Origin: Thamnidium elegans
Lineage: Eukaryota > Mucoromycota > Mucoromycetes > Mucorales > Mucoraceae
Assembly: GCA_025201345.1 (NCBI GenBank)
Contig: JAIXMG010000002.1
Span: forward strand, 2,108,001-2,172,000
DNA: 64,000 nt
Direction of reading: 5' to 3'
In this document: positions 12,522 through 22,700 of the stretch, piece after piece
Numbering within the stretch: position 1 is the stretch's first letter
Layout: every line of letters begins with the position of its first letter
Position numbers and translations under genes: made by a program
Notes under the pieces: model-generated
What the model was told of the DNA's origin: nothing
Databases searched by the model: none
What the model saw: only the letters and a program-made list of their open reading frames with translations

Positions 12522-13350
12522 ATGGGTGCACAAACTTCAAAAGTTGCTAGAAAACTACCAACTAAACCGCGTCCAGAAACTTTAAGCAATGTACCTAAAG
12601 AGTCACCTTCAACTCTTGGTTCTGCTTTTTCTGCAGCTTCAGGTAATGAGACATGTATGATTTTTTTTTTTTTTTTTTTTTTTTAGATATTAACTTGTCA
12701 AATACTTTAGAATCAAAGACAGACTTTATAGAAGAAGATAGTAGAGATCCACACTTGGATGAAAACTTGAGAACTTTAGGACCCGTTACTATTCAACCTA
12801 CTGTTACAAAGATGAGAGCTGTAAGTTGTAATGTATAAAGTGTCGAATCCCCCCGAAAGCAAACCTTTTTTTTTTTATTATTATTATTTAGTCAGATACT
12901 ATGTTGGGTATTATAAATAAGAGACGACAAGAAGAAAAGAGAGAAGTCAAGGGCTTGACTGTATCAGATGGATTGATTTCCGTTGATTCATTATTCAGTT
13001 TATTAGAACAGCGTAAACGAATGAACCCAGGTGAAATTAATAAACCAGAAATTCGACAAGCCATTTTGAAGAAATATGAAATTGATGAACCTACATTATC
13101 TACATTATTAAAATATTATAATACCATGGCTATTATGCCACCCTCAATTGACGATAAAGAAGAAAGACGTATGGGTGCTTGGGTTTCAGATAAAAAAGAT
13201 TGGGAAGCACAAGTAAAGACTGTAGATGAACGTAACAAGGCAATTAAAAAAGCTAGACAGGAAGCTATGAAAGATAATAATCGTGCATCAAAACCTAAAG
13301 ATAGTGAGCAGGATCAAAAGTTAAAAGATTTATTTGATGAAGGTTATTAA
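12522..13350 (+). CDS. NDUFAF4-like mitochondrial complex I assembly factor
   Basis: Three exons, 12522-12642, 12687-12820 and 12892-13350, give 237 aa. The N-terminus MGAQTSKVARKLP resembles the MGA start of human NDUFAF4. The section DGLISVDSLFSLLEQRK through LSTLLKYYNTMAI aligns in pattern with that family's conserved C-terminal half (KGKISIVEALTLLNN ... VNSLLKYF). The family helps assemble the Q module of NADH dehydrogenase in mitochondria. The C-terminal tail here is longer than in human and is charged and helical. I call this from remembered motif similarity. The alternative is an unrelated fungal mitochondrial protein. The gap to the CCCH gene is only 232 bp. Confidence 0.6.
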
Positions 13351-13417
13351 AAAAAAATAATAATAAATTATAATATTCTAAAAAGTGTGTTTTTATATAA
13401 ATATATACACGTATAAA

Positions 13418-15819
13418 TTATATTTTAGTCATGAATCCTTTTGTCATTTTGAATTTAAGTAATACTAATAAAATAGCACTGACAAGGTAGACGACACCAG
13501 TAAACATCTTGTAGGCAAAATATGGTTCGGCAGTAGAATTGGTTTCAATGGCACTGGAAATACTAATACCAAAGATGGAAATGATATTGAACAATAAAAG
13601 AGTGGATACACCTGTACTGTATTGTTCAGGGGTTAAAATAGCTGCCGTAATAGGTGTCACTATAGGAAAAAAAAAAAAAAAAAAAAAAAAGTTAAAACTA
13701 TGCCATTCTTTTATTAAGTGTATGGTCCCTAACTTACTCATAGCAAAATAAGCTCCGCAGAATAAACCAAAAAGTGCAGAATAGGCAATAAGGACACCAA
13801 AGTTATGAGCAAATGTCCAGATAAACAAGTTACTGAAAGCACTGCCAAATGTAAAGATAATATTGGCGTTCAATCTACCGATACGATCGCCAATAGTACT
13901 ATTTTTTTTACGTGTTATTAGAATTAACGATAAAAGAACGAAGGATAATGCAACTTACCCAACTAAAACACGACCGATAAAATTAGCTGCAGACATTACA
14001 GCGATCAATGTAGAGCCTTGAGTTGCTGAGAGACCCAAATAAGTGGCATACGCTAAAAATATAAATAAAAGTCATGTTAGATAAACAGTACATGTACATC
14101 GTTCTACCTCAATATATACTAACCAGGAAGAAAAAAATAAGGAATAAAATAACCCATAAGGCCAATAACGGAAGCGAAAGCCCATAATAAAAAGTTTGTG
14201 TCTTGTAATACATCCAAGCGAAAAATAGATTTTAATGATCTGGCTCCCTTTGGTTTCTTGGACGATTTCTTTTCTCTAATAAATACACAAGCAATGATAT
14301 TACAACCAAGACAAATAAAGCCCAAGATTCGGTAGGTCCTATAAAAAAGGAAACGAAGATCAATAAGTATATTTTTTTTTTTTTGCATTTCTTTTTAGTT
14401 CTACCATGCGGCTCCAAGGTTACTGTTAAGGGGAGTGATTACAAAAGGTAAAAATAAACCACCAATACCGGAACCTCCTGAAGCAATTCCTAACGCCAAA
14501 CCTCTTTTTTTATCAAACCATAATGGAGTGATAGACATAGCAGTCTATTTATTATGCATTAGTCTTATTATTTTTTTTAAATAAAAAAAGATACAGTATG
14601 TTTTTAGACTACTTACAACATAGAGAAATGATGCACCAGCACCAAATAAAACGCCCTGGGTTAAATAAAGATGCCAGATCTACATGTATTTATAGTTAGA
14701 CTATTTATCTAATTGATATATGAAAAAAAAAAAAAAAAAAAACTTACTTGATAACTAAAACCAGCTAATTCAAGACCTAAGGTGGACATCAAGGTACCAA
14801 GGATTAAAACAGTTGTTGAACCAAATCTAGAAGCGATAATTTGAGCTAATGGGCCCATTAAATTAACACATATTTCCAATATGGTACCGACAAAACTTAA
14901 TTGAAATTGTGAGTTGGGCACGGAATCTCGGAACATGGTCAGATCATAATGATCCTGCATAATACCTGTAAAAATAAAAAATGCATAAAAAAAAAAAAAA
15001 GATTAAAAAATCCGGCACTTCAAATCTTTTTTTTTGTGTGTGTGAAAAGAATACTTACCCCTAATAACATTATAATTTTCAAAGAAAAAAAAAGAAGGTC
15101 GAATTAGAAAAATATTCGAAGGATAATCGTAATAAAAAAGGTTTTTATGAGATGAGAATATACAAAGAGACTTTTTTTTTTTTTTTTGAATTGTTTTTTC
15201 TCACTCGCTACAAAAAAAAAAAAAAAAAAATCAAATGTAATATATTTAAAAAAGTCTCGGAAATGTTTTGAAAAAAGTAATAATAATAAAAAAAAAAAAC
15301 TTAATGTTTTACCAGCATGCAGCAGTACCAAAACTTGTAATCTGGACCATGAACGTCCCGAGAACTACGAGCCAACCATAACCACCATCAATTACCTCAG
15401 TTGCCTTAGCATCAAAAGTAGGCGATGGTTTGTTGACTCCGAATTCGGGATCATCATATTTCAAATCTAATATGTATAATAAAATAATAATAATAAAAAG
15501 ATATGAAGGTTAGACGTCTTCGTTCTTATATATATATATATATATTTTTTTTTGGGAAAATTTTTTTTTTGGGGGGGAGGGGAGTGTATAAGTTGAGGGT
15601 ATCGAGGGTATACATACGGTGTTCATGATCAGACCAGTCTTTTTTGGCGCCTGCTACATCTTCTGTGGTAGTAACATTATCTTTCTCTGACAAGGAAACA
15701 GTTTGAGATGATATTGCGCTATGGCGCTCTCTCAATTCATCCGTTACAAATGTGTTTGGAACAGAATTATTATGACAGCTCATAATTTGGTTATCGTTTT
15801 TAATATTTTTAATCGACAT
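13418..15819 (-). CDS. Monocarboxylate-type MFS transporter (SLC16-like), ten exons
   Basis: Exons on the minus strand are 15819-15618, 15466-15313, 15060-15059 (2 nt), 14965-14748, 14679-14617, 14544-14405, 14338-14124, 14052-13959, 13898-13738 and 13659-13418. Together they give an in-frame 496-aa protein. Residues 1-90 are a cytosolic tail. TM1 begins at the family motif DGGYGW (94-99), followed by FGTAACWGIMQDHY, the conserved segment that spans the microexon. Further TM helices include FLYV...TAMSITPLWFDKKRGLALG (TM4-5 loop signature), then a basic loop EKKSSKKPKGAR and the second six-helix half. It should move short monocarboxylates or related anions with protons across the plasma membrane. 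Substrate is not predictable. It converges with the NDUFAF4-like gene. Confidence 0.88.
15059..15060 (-). other. Predicted 2-nt microexon (GG) of the MFS transporter
   Basis: On the minus strand the dinucleotide GG sits between a perfect acceptor (ttattag) and a perfect donor (gtaagt). Exon 2 ends in phase with TG and exon 4 starts GTATTATG. Only insertion of two bases yields Trp119-Gly120-Ile-Met-Gln and keeps the next 370 codons in frame. No other AG precedes the donor for more than 100 bases, so a longer exon here is unlikely. Confidence 0.6.
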
Positions 15820-18216
15820 TTATTGTTTTCTTAAAAAAAAAAAAAAAAAAAAAAAAGGAAAATCCAAAAGCAAAGAGAAAGGGAAAAAGGAAAGAAAATC
15901 TATTATGAGAACAATGTGGGTTATTTTATAGTCGTCTTGGTGAAACATAGCGAAAGTAATCCCTGTAAATGTAAAACAAGGTCACTCTTATAGCTTTTTT
16001 TAAATACCCGACCAGTAGCTCGAATAGAAGTTCTCTGATATTCAGGGCATACCTACATGTAGCTTTTAAAAAAAGTATTTTAGTATAGAATAAGATCTTT
16101 TATATTTTTGCGCATTGAGTACTTTTTTTTTTTTTTTTTAAAAAAAAAGTAAGCTTGTTGTCGATTCATATATTTTTTTTTAAATGTTTTTAAAGCAGAG
16201 CGATGAATCACAAACATGGTACTACAACAATTTTTTTTTTTTTTTTGGTGTTCTCAATAATACACTAACCGCTTTACTCAAATTCACAGTACTCGAACGA
16301 AAAGAACTTTTTTTTTTCTTTTACATTGAAGTCTCTCTCTCTTTTCTTCTCTACAAAAGCCTATCAAAAACAAACTACAACGTAAATTGAATTATCTATT
16401 GTTTACAATATGCCAAATTTGTTTGACAGTAAATAATTTAGTTGGTGTTACCCTCTTTTTCCTTCTCTTCTCTTCTTCAGCAAAATAATCATTGAATTAT
16501 TCATTTAGCTAAAGTAACACGACAGACTATATTTTTTTTTTCAAACCTATACAATAAGTTCCATGGAACGAAAAATCATACTCATTTTTTTATTCAGTTC
16601 TTCTTTTCAAAAAGAAAAATTAGAAGGGAGCACTACTTTATTCCGCCCATAAAAGTAGAGTCCAGCAATGCTTAATTGGTTAGTACTTTCGGAGAAATCG
16701 CTGTCCCTTTTTTTTTTTTTGCAGAAAGTGAAACTGACTTGCATCAAGTTGCTTGGCACGAACCAATGAAAGAAAGATTTTGTGTACAGGAAAGCGTAAC
16801 TTGATCAATGAATTCAGGACCAGTTTCATGTTGTTTTACTTGCGAAAACACAGAAGGTCGTTTTTTTTTTATGATTCCCATTGTTTTATACTGTCTTATC
16901 AGTAACGTATTTTTTTTCTTTAATGTTTAAAATCGAAAGAGACATGTTTTCGGCATAAAAGCAGTTCATCGTAAATTTTCGATGTAATTTTTTTTTCTTT
17001 TTCCTTAAAGAGTAACTTTTACAAAATAGCATAGGATCTTTTATACTCGGATCCAACTACATAAAGATTGATGAAAACTTGTAACTAGAAAGGCGGGAAA
17101 GATTGAACAAAACGAGCGAGTTTCGTTTTTTTTTACGTCATATTTCCCAAAGTCGTAAAACATTATTTTCAAGTAATACGGCATTGCAAATTTCTGTCTT
17201 GGGATTATAAAAAAAAACATATCGGGTTTTATATAAAATGTTACGAAATGCCCCAATGCTTTTTTCTTTCTTTGACTGTAGAGTGGTATAATTTAGTCTT
17301 TTGTGCCTAAAGCACAAAACGAAGCATCCACGTGTCATAAATAACAAGGCTTGGTAGTAACTTTATATCACTGTCATCCATAAAAAAAAAACACGCTTTT
17401 TCCCACAAAGAAAAAGTACTACTAATAAAAAAAAAACCTACAGAACAAAAAGACGAAAAAATAAATATTAACCAATTACTTGTTACCGGGATACTTTTCC
17501 GTAAATCAAGATATATAAGCATTTTGTGAAATAAACAATTTTGAGTAATCGCTAAAAAGTTGTCATCCCCGATAAAATAGCTTTTTTGTTATAATCGTCG
17601 ACAATCGTCCCTATAGACTTGTTGGTTTAGTAAAATGGCGGTTTTTTTTTTACACAAAATAATATAAGTTGTGACCCTCAACCATGATAAAGTTTTTTTT
17701 TTTAAAAGAAAACACGTAAACATATAAAGTATTATAAATCGTTTAGTGGAACATGTATATCTAGCTAAACATGTAGTCGTTTTTATGACTTTTTGTATTA
17801 GAATCACATGTATTATAGTTTTACAATCTGTGTTTAATAAATTAAAAAAAGACCGGTTTACCCTTTTTCAGAATATTTTAAACTTGAGCATTTGAGTTAC
17901 ATTTTTTTAGAGGTCTTTTTTTAAAAAGGACGGAGACGTCCTTCCGAAAAGTGTACCATATCTATATCTTGTATATACTTCAATGAAAAGGGTAGAGTGT
18001 AACAACAAATGTCTACATATGAGATGACAGGTATAAAAATGGATATTGATCCCTTAAAAAGTGTTTTTGTTAAAGAGTGATTGGCTAAAAGTCGCCCAAC
18101 GCGGGTCCAAAATAAGTAAAAAAAAAAAAAAATATTTTAGGTATGCGTATTATATGTGAGCGTACCTCTCTTTTTTTTTTTTTTATCTATCACATTTTCT
18201 ATATATATAAAAAAAA
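15820..18216. other. Intergenic stretch between the MFS transporter and MRE11 genes
   Basis: About 2.4 kb holding the two divergent promoters. I find no coding region. It contains T(n)A(n) palindromic runs (16123-16148) and several poly-T tracts, plus a short block at 16676-16690 that resembles a conserved stretch of 5S rRNA followed by a T-run. Confidence 0.6.
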
Positions 18217-20070
18217 ATGAGCATGTCGTCAATAGATGAAGACACGAATGAAAATACGTTTAAAATTTTAATTGCTACCGATAACCATATAGGATACTTG
18301 GAAACAGATCCTGTACGAGGCCAAGATTCTTTTCTTGCGTTTGAAGAGATTTTAAAGATTGCCAAGTTGCAACAAGTAGATTTTATTCTATTGGGAGGAG
18401 ATCTATTTCATGCTAATCGACCTTCACGTTCATGTTTACACCGTACTATGCGTATGCTGAGAAACTATTGCTTTGGAGAGAGAGAGAGTAAGGTTTGGAT
18501 CGCAAGTGATCAGTCAGAAAACTTTGGGGATATTGCGCAGGCCAATTACCTTGATGAGAATTTGAACATTAGTATGCCAGTGTTTTCTATTCATGGTAAT
18601 CACGATGACCCCTCTGGTGTCGGTAACTTGTCAGCTTTAAATTTGTTGTCAGTTGCAGGTATGGTCAATTATTTTGGAAATAGTACCAGCATTCAAGATG
18701 TCACGATCCAGCCTATACTGATGAAAAAAGGAAGTTCAAAGCTCGCTTTATATGGATTAGGAAATATCCGAGAAGAACGTTTGCATCGACAGTGGCGTTC
18801 AGGACATGTTAAGTTTACAAGACCAGAAGATGATGGGACACCCGATAGTTGGAGAAATTGTTTCAATATGTTTGTGTTTCATCAGAATCGTGCTAGACAT
18901 GGACCTACAAATCATATACCGGAAGAGTTTTTAGATGAATTTTTAGATTTGGTAGTTTGGGGACATGAACACGAATGTCGTATCCATCCTGAACAGTATG
19001 AAGACTTTTCGATTACACAACCGGGCTCCTCGGTTGCCACTAGTTTATGTCAAGGTGAAGCAGCTCCCAAACACGTCGGTATTTTAACAATTGAAGGGGG
19101 CAATTATGACCTAGAAAAGATTAGATTAAAAACTATTCGACCTTTACAATTTACAACGGTTATACTAAGCCGAATAGAATCGATTGAACCAAGTGATAAG
19201 AATAGTATTCGTGTTTATTTGGAAGGTGTAGTAGAATCCTTGATTGAAAAAGCAAAAAATGAATGGGATGAACAACAGGAACAAGGTTCGGGAATCGAAC
19301 CATCTTTAGACATGCCGATGCCGCTTATTAGAATTAGAGTTGATTATTCAGACGGTTATGAAACTTTTAATCCTTTAAGATTTGGTCAAAGATTTATCAA
19401 GAGAGTGGCTAATCCTAATGACATGTTAAAATTTCAAAAAACAAGGTCTAAACCAATCACTAGTATGACCGCAACTGAATTATTAAATGATTTATCAACT
19501 GCTGTACCTGAACGATTGGATAGATTAAAAGTAGAAGATTTAGTACACGAGTTACTAAAGAAAGATTTATTTATCCTACCCGAAGAACAATTAAAAGAAG
19601 CAGTAAAAACAGCTGTTGAAAAAGGTGATAAAACTAGTATTCATCGATTTATGGATGCAGTATTATTAAGAACACGCGATAGTATTACTACTCTACCGGA
19701 TGATATTGAGGACCTCACTTTAGATTTCATTAAAAGGAAATCAAATGAAGCTAAACAAAATACATCGGCAAGCTATCCGTCTGTTATTGGCGATGACGCC
19801 GTGCAACCCACACCCATTCAACGCGGTAATACAAATAGTGACAACAATAACAATACATTAGAAATCAGTGATTCCGATTCTGAAGAATATACTCCAAGCC
19901 CTACTATTACTCTTACTACTGCTAGAAGAGGTAGAGGAAGAGGTAGTAGTAGTAGTAGTAATAGAGGGAGAGGAACTGGAAGAGGTAGAGGAAGTGATAA
20001 ACGTGGTGCTTCACCTACTGCTTTAGATTCTACCCCTTTGTCTCAAAGACGTCGTGTTTTACCAAGATAA
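18217..20070 (+). CDS. MRE11: MRE11 double-strand break repair nuclease
   Basis: Single exon, 617 aa. Mre11 is the Mn-dependent nuclease of the Mre11-Rad50-Nbs1 complex, acting in nuclear DNA end resection, checkpoint signalling and telomere care. The phosphoesterase motifs are all present: TDNHIGY (D22, H24), GGDLFH (about 60-65), HGNHDDPSG, the second histidine motif near FVFHQNRARHG, and WGHEHEC. The capping and Rad50-binding region follows. The C-terminus has an acidic SDSDSEEY patch and then a GAR-like stretch (RGRGRGSSSS, RGRGTGRGRG), as in animal Mre11, which is a likely arginine methylation site. The C-terminal tail is shorter than in yeast. An alternative Met lies two codons in. Confidence 0.97.
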   Translation: MSMSSIDEDTNENTFKILIATDNHIGYLETDPVRGQDSFLAFEEILKIAKLQQVDFILLGGDLFHANRPSRSCLHRTMRMLRNYCFGERESKVWIASDQSENFGDIAQANYLDENLNISMPVFSIHGNHDDPSGVGNLSALNLLSVAGMVNYFGNSTSIQDVTIQPILMKKGSSKLALYGLGNIREERLHRQWRSGHVKFTRPEDDGTPDSWRNCFNMFVFHQNRARHGPTNHIPEEFLDEFLDLVVWGHEHECRIHPEQYEDFSITQPGSSVATSLCQGEAAPKHVGILTIEGGNYDLEKIRLKTIRPLQFTTVILSRIESIEPSDKNSIRVYLEGVVESLIEKAKNEWDEQQEQGSGIEPSLDMPMPLIRIRVDYSDGYETFNPLRFGQRFIKRVANPNDMLKFQKTRSKPITSMTATELLNDLSTAVPERLDRLKVEDLVHELLKKDLFILPEEQLKEAVKTAVEKGDKTSIHRFMDAVLLRTRDSITTLPDDIEDLTLDFIKRKSNEAKQNTSASYPSVIGDDAVQPTPIQRGNTNSDNNNNTLEISDSDSEEYTPSPTITLTTARRGRGRGSSSSSNRGRGTGRGRGSDKRGASPTALDSTPLSQRRRVLPR

Positions 20071-20467
20071 ATAATAATAATAAACAAAAAAAAAAAAAAA
20101 CTAACTTTATTTAGTCCTACACATATAAATTATTCGCTAAAGTGCCTTATTATTTATTTGTTACAAAAAAAAAAAAAAGGAATAATAATAATAGTATCCT
20201 TTTTTTTTTTTTTATTTATTTATTTATTTTTTTTAATATGTATATGTATAAACTATATCAAATCTATTGATATAAATGGAAACATGTTGTTACTAGGGGA
20301 ATAATTGGGTATTTCAAAAAAGAGAAAAGTAGTGTTTAAAAAAGGGGATGTGTGTGGTAATAAATAAGGAGGTATTTTTTTTTTTTTTTTTGTGTGTTTT
20401 TTTTATAGTTAGTTAAACGGGGGTGGTAAAAGATAGATATGTACAAGGTTTCGTGAAAGCTGTTAAA
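20071..20467. other. Convergent 3' region
   Basis: The tails of MRE11 (+) and the next gene (-) meet here. It has poly-A and poly-T runs, an ATTT tandem (20213-20230) and nothing coding. It should contain both polyadenylation regions. Confidence 0.6.
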
Positions 20468-21244
20468 TTATTGTGTAGCATTTTTAGTAGGAAAAATCTT
20501 TGTGATAAACTTTTTTGTATTGGCTAAAAAGTTTTTCTTGTTTGTTGTAGGCGTAAATGACTTGATTAATTTTGATTTAAGTTTATGTTTAAGCCCCTTC
20601 TTCTTTTTATGTGTAGTTTCTGCAGCACAAGCATCATCTGTAATAGGCAATATAGGTAAAGCAGGTAAAGGTTTATGGATTTCCATAGGCGGCATTGCAT
20701 CTTGTTCTATTATTTCATGTACAGGTTGATGTTGTGTTGGGAATGGACTAAAGCCACTTGCTCTCTTAAATTCAATATCACCCAAGTCACCAATAACATT
20801 TGTATGATGTCCATGATCAAATGCTTCATCAAACCAGCTAATATCGGGATGCGCGGAAGCAAATGGGCTTGCATTAGAATTTGTTTGAATATCATTTTGT
20901 ACCAGTGAGAAGCCTCCTTTTAATATATCAAGTAATTCTTTACGCTCTAGATCATGAAAGTGTTGAGCGAATTGTGTTAACAAGTCTTTTTCTTCAAAGA
21001 ATGGTAATGATAACTTTGGTAAACCACAATTAAAGTCGTCATCGCCTTGTTGGACGGGTATATATTGTTTAAAACTAGTCAAGTTGTCTGCTTCCATACA
21101 GGGTTTAGATGATAACGTTTGCATGAACTCATCAAGAGCCCAATCACGAGATTCTGGCACCTTGAATGATAAAGGTGATGAAAGTTTAGATATTCCGGTA
21201 TCACTTGGGAATTCAAAATCGCTTGAATTTAAATCAAAATCCAT
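20468..21244 (-). CDS. Uncharacterised protein with acidic N-terminus and lysine-rich C-terminus
   Basis: Single exon, 258 aa; I do not recognise a family. The first 200 residues are acidic and rich in aromatic and hydrophobic clusters (DFDLNSSDFEFP, RDWALDEFMQ, ISWFDEAFDH), a composition seen in transcriptional activation regions. A proline-rich stretch (MPPMEIHKPLPALPILP) follows. The last 50 residues are highly basic (KKKKGLKHKLKSKLIKSF ... KKFITKIFPTK) and could form an amphipathic helix or act as a nuclear signal. No DNA-binding domain is visible. It converges with MRE11. Translation is supported by sustained codon structure and a clean start and stop, not by homology. Confidence 0.55.
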   Translation of the reverse strand: MDFDLNSSDFEFPSDTGISKLSSPLSFKVPESRDWALDEFMQTLSSKPCMEADNLTSFKQYIPVQQGDDDFNCGLPKLSLPFFEEKDLLTQFAQHFHDLERKELLDILKGGFSLVQNDIQTNSNASPFASAHPDISWFDEAFDHGHHTNVIGDLGDIEFKRASGFSPFPTQHQPVHEIIEQDAMPPMEIHKPLPALPILPITDDACAAETTHKKKKGLKHKLKSKLIKSFTPTTNKKNFLANTKKFITKIFPTKNATQ

Positions 21245-21358
21245 TGTATATGTGTATATTATATATTATAATTATATTTTTCAAAAAAATTATACAGTAA
21301 AAAGTGACATTCAATAAAAAAAAAAAAAAGCGAAAAAAGAAAATAAGGCCTTTTTATA

Positions 21359-21389
<31 letters not shown>

Positions 21390-21539
21390 GAACGAAATTT
21401 TTTTCTCTTTCTCGTATCACTTTAGAAGAGTATCGTTACACCGATTTTTTGTACTCTTTTTTATACGGAGGTGTCCATCCGATATGAATCCTAAAATAGT
21501 AATGTTTTCACAAAAGAAAAAAAAATGTGTTACGTATAT
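21245..21539. other. Short intergenic stretch
   Basis: Holds the promoter of the 258-aa gene, with a poly-A tract (21364-21387 region). A 17-codon open stretch with an acceptor-like start lies at about 21437-21490 on the minus strand but could not be joined in frame to the gene upstream. Confidence 0.5.
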
Positions 21540-21929
21540 TTATTTAGTATTATTATAAAAAGGCAGTATATAAAAGACAATGAACGGGTATAAGAATAAG
21601 AAGAGAATGATTGATATAATAACAAAGATAGTAATTAGATTACAAAACCCTCTTCTTGATACTTTACTAATAATCTTTTTGTTATCATGAGACATGGAAA
21701 GGTTTTGGCAATGATCATTTATCCAAATAAAAGAATACGACGCATCTTTTGTTAGTATGCGAGGCGGGATTCTGTGCATCTCAAGATCAATATTTGACAT
21801 TGAACTAGGTTGACGTGTTGCCGCCGAAAGACTGCTATCAGATGAACTGTGCATATATATTTTTGGTGGCTCTAATACAGATATTGTTCTATCCGTTACT
21901 GGCTGTTTAGTTGTTTCGTTGTTATCCAT
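21540..21929 (-). CDS. Small predicted tail-anchored membrane protein, unknown function
   Basis: Single exon, 129 aa. The N-terminal 95 residues are hydrophilic, Ser/Thr-rich and lack a signal peptide. A positively charged patch (KKIISKVSRRG) precedes one long hydrophobic segment (NLITIFVIISIILFLFLYPF and onward, about 97-123). Only a few residues follow it. This topology suggests a cytosolic domain anchored by its C-terminus, but it could also be the first exon of a type II membrane protein whose later exon I could not place in frame. No family recognised. Confidence 0.5.
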   Translation of the reverse strand: MDNNETTKQPVTDRTISVLEPPKIYMHSSSDSSLSAATRQPSSMSNIDLEMHRIPPRILTKDASYSFIWINDHCQNLSMSHDNKKIISKVSRRGFCNLITIFVIISIILFLFLYPFIVFYILPFYNNTK

Positions 21930-22308
21930 CGTTTTTTATATTAAATAGGGTTAAAAATAATAACTTGTTTAAAAAAAAAAGGGGGGAAGGGGAGGAAATA
22001 TAAAATACAGGTTATTATATATATTAATTTTATACATGTTGTTATGTTGTTATGTTGTTATGTTGTTGCTATGACCCCCTCGGTATGTAATTCCGAAGAG
22101 TAAAAAGAAAGGGCTTTCTTTATCCTTCATTGTCTGTGCTGATTTGTCTTGTTTGATTGGTAGAGTTTCAATCAAAACAAAACCAACCAGAAAATAATAG
22201 AATTTAGTAGAACTATCTATAATGAACTTTCTAAAATATGTATAAGCGTATATAAAAGTTCTACTTGTCCTTGACCGCTGTTTTTATTCTCAATGTTATA
22301 AGTGTATA
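21930..22308. other. Divergent promoter region with a TGTTA-type minisatellite
   Basis: Separates the membrane-protein gene (-) from the Cys-rich gene (+). A tandem of about 8-bp units (tgttatgt) occupies 22038-22066. No coding sequence seen. Confidence 0.6.
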
Positions 22309-22557
22309 ATGTCTGCTATCACTTCAGAAGAATCTTCTCTATCTAGCGATGACAATTTGCAATCAAAGGCAATATGCGGTGAATGCGGCAAAGAATTAGA
22401 TAGTAAATGGACTTGTAGTACCTGTAGACGTGAATGCTCTATATGTAAAAGAGCCCTATCAAACGACCTTGACGAATACTGCGAAAGATGTTACAGACTT
22501 TGTGAATATCATGGTTTACATAGAAAGTCAATCCAATGTCCTGAGTGTGTTCAATAA
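22309..22557 (+). CDS. Small Cys-rich zinc-binding protein, uncharacterised
   Basis: Single exon, 82 aa, with eleven cysteines. After a Ser/Glu-rich start it has five CxxC knuckles (CGEC at 23-26, CSTC at 36-39, CSIC at 43-46, CERC at 58-61, CPEC at 77-80) plus C65, H68 and H71 between the last two. The spacing suggests two or three treble-clef or zinc-ribbon sites. No other domain fits in this length. It may work as a small adaptor or nucleic-acid binder; no name can be assigned. It starts only about 140 bp before the Med17 gene in the same orientation, so co-transcription or a shared promoter is possible. Confidence 0.6.
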   Translation: MSAITSEESSLSSDDNLQSKAICGECGKELDSKWTCSTCRRECSICKRALSNDLDEYCERCYRLCEYHGLHRKSIQCPECVQ

Positions 22558-22700
22558 TATACATATATTAATCATAATTCGTAATAATAATAAATGAGAA
22601 AAACCACCCTCCTCCACTACACTTCGTGACCTTGTTTTTTTTTTCATACGTACTTTTTTTTTTTTTTTTTTTTTTTTTTCCAACTTTTTAACTTTATAGA

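Noticed and set aside
13539..13751. Plus-strand frame inside the MFS gene
   Set aside because: Antisense shadow of exons 9-10 of the transporter.
21437..21490. Possible extra 3' exon (IHIGWTPPYKKEYKK) for the 129-aa membrane protein
   Set aside because: It has a good acceptor and stop, but the available donor leaves the phase wrong, so it cannot be joined to the reading frame.
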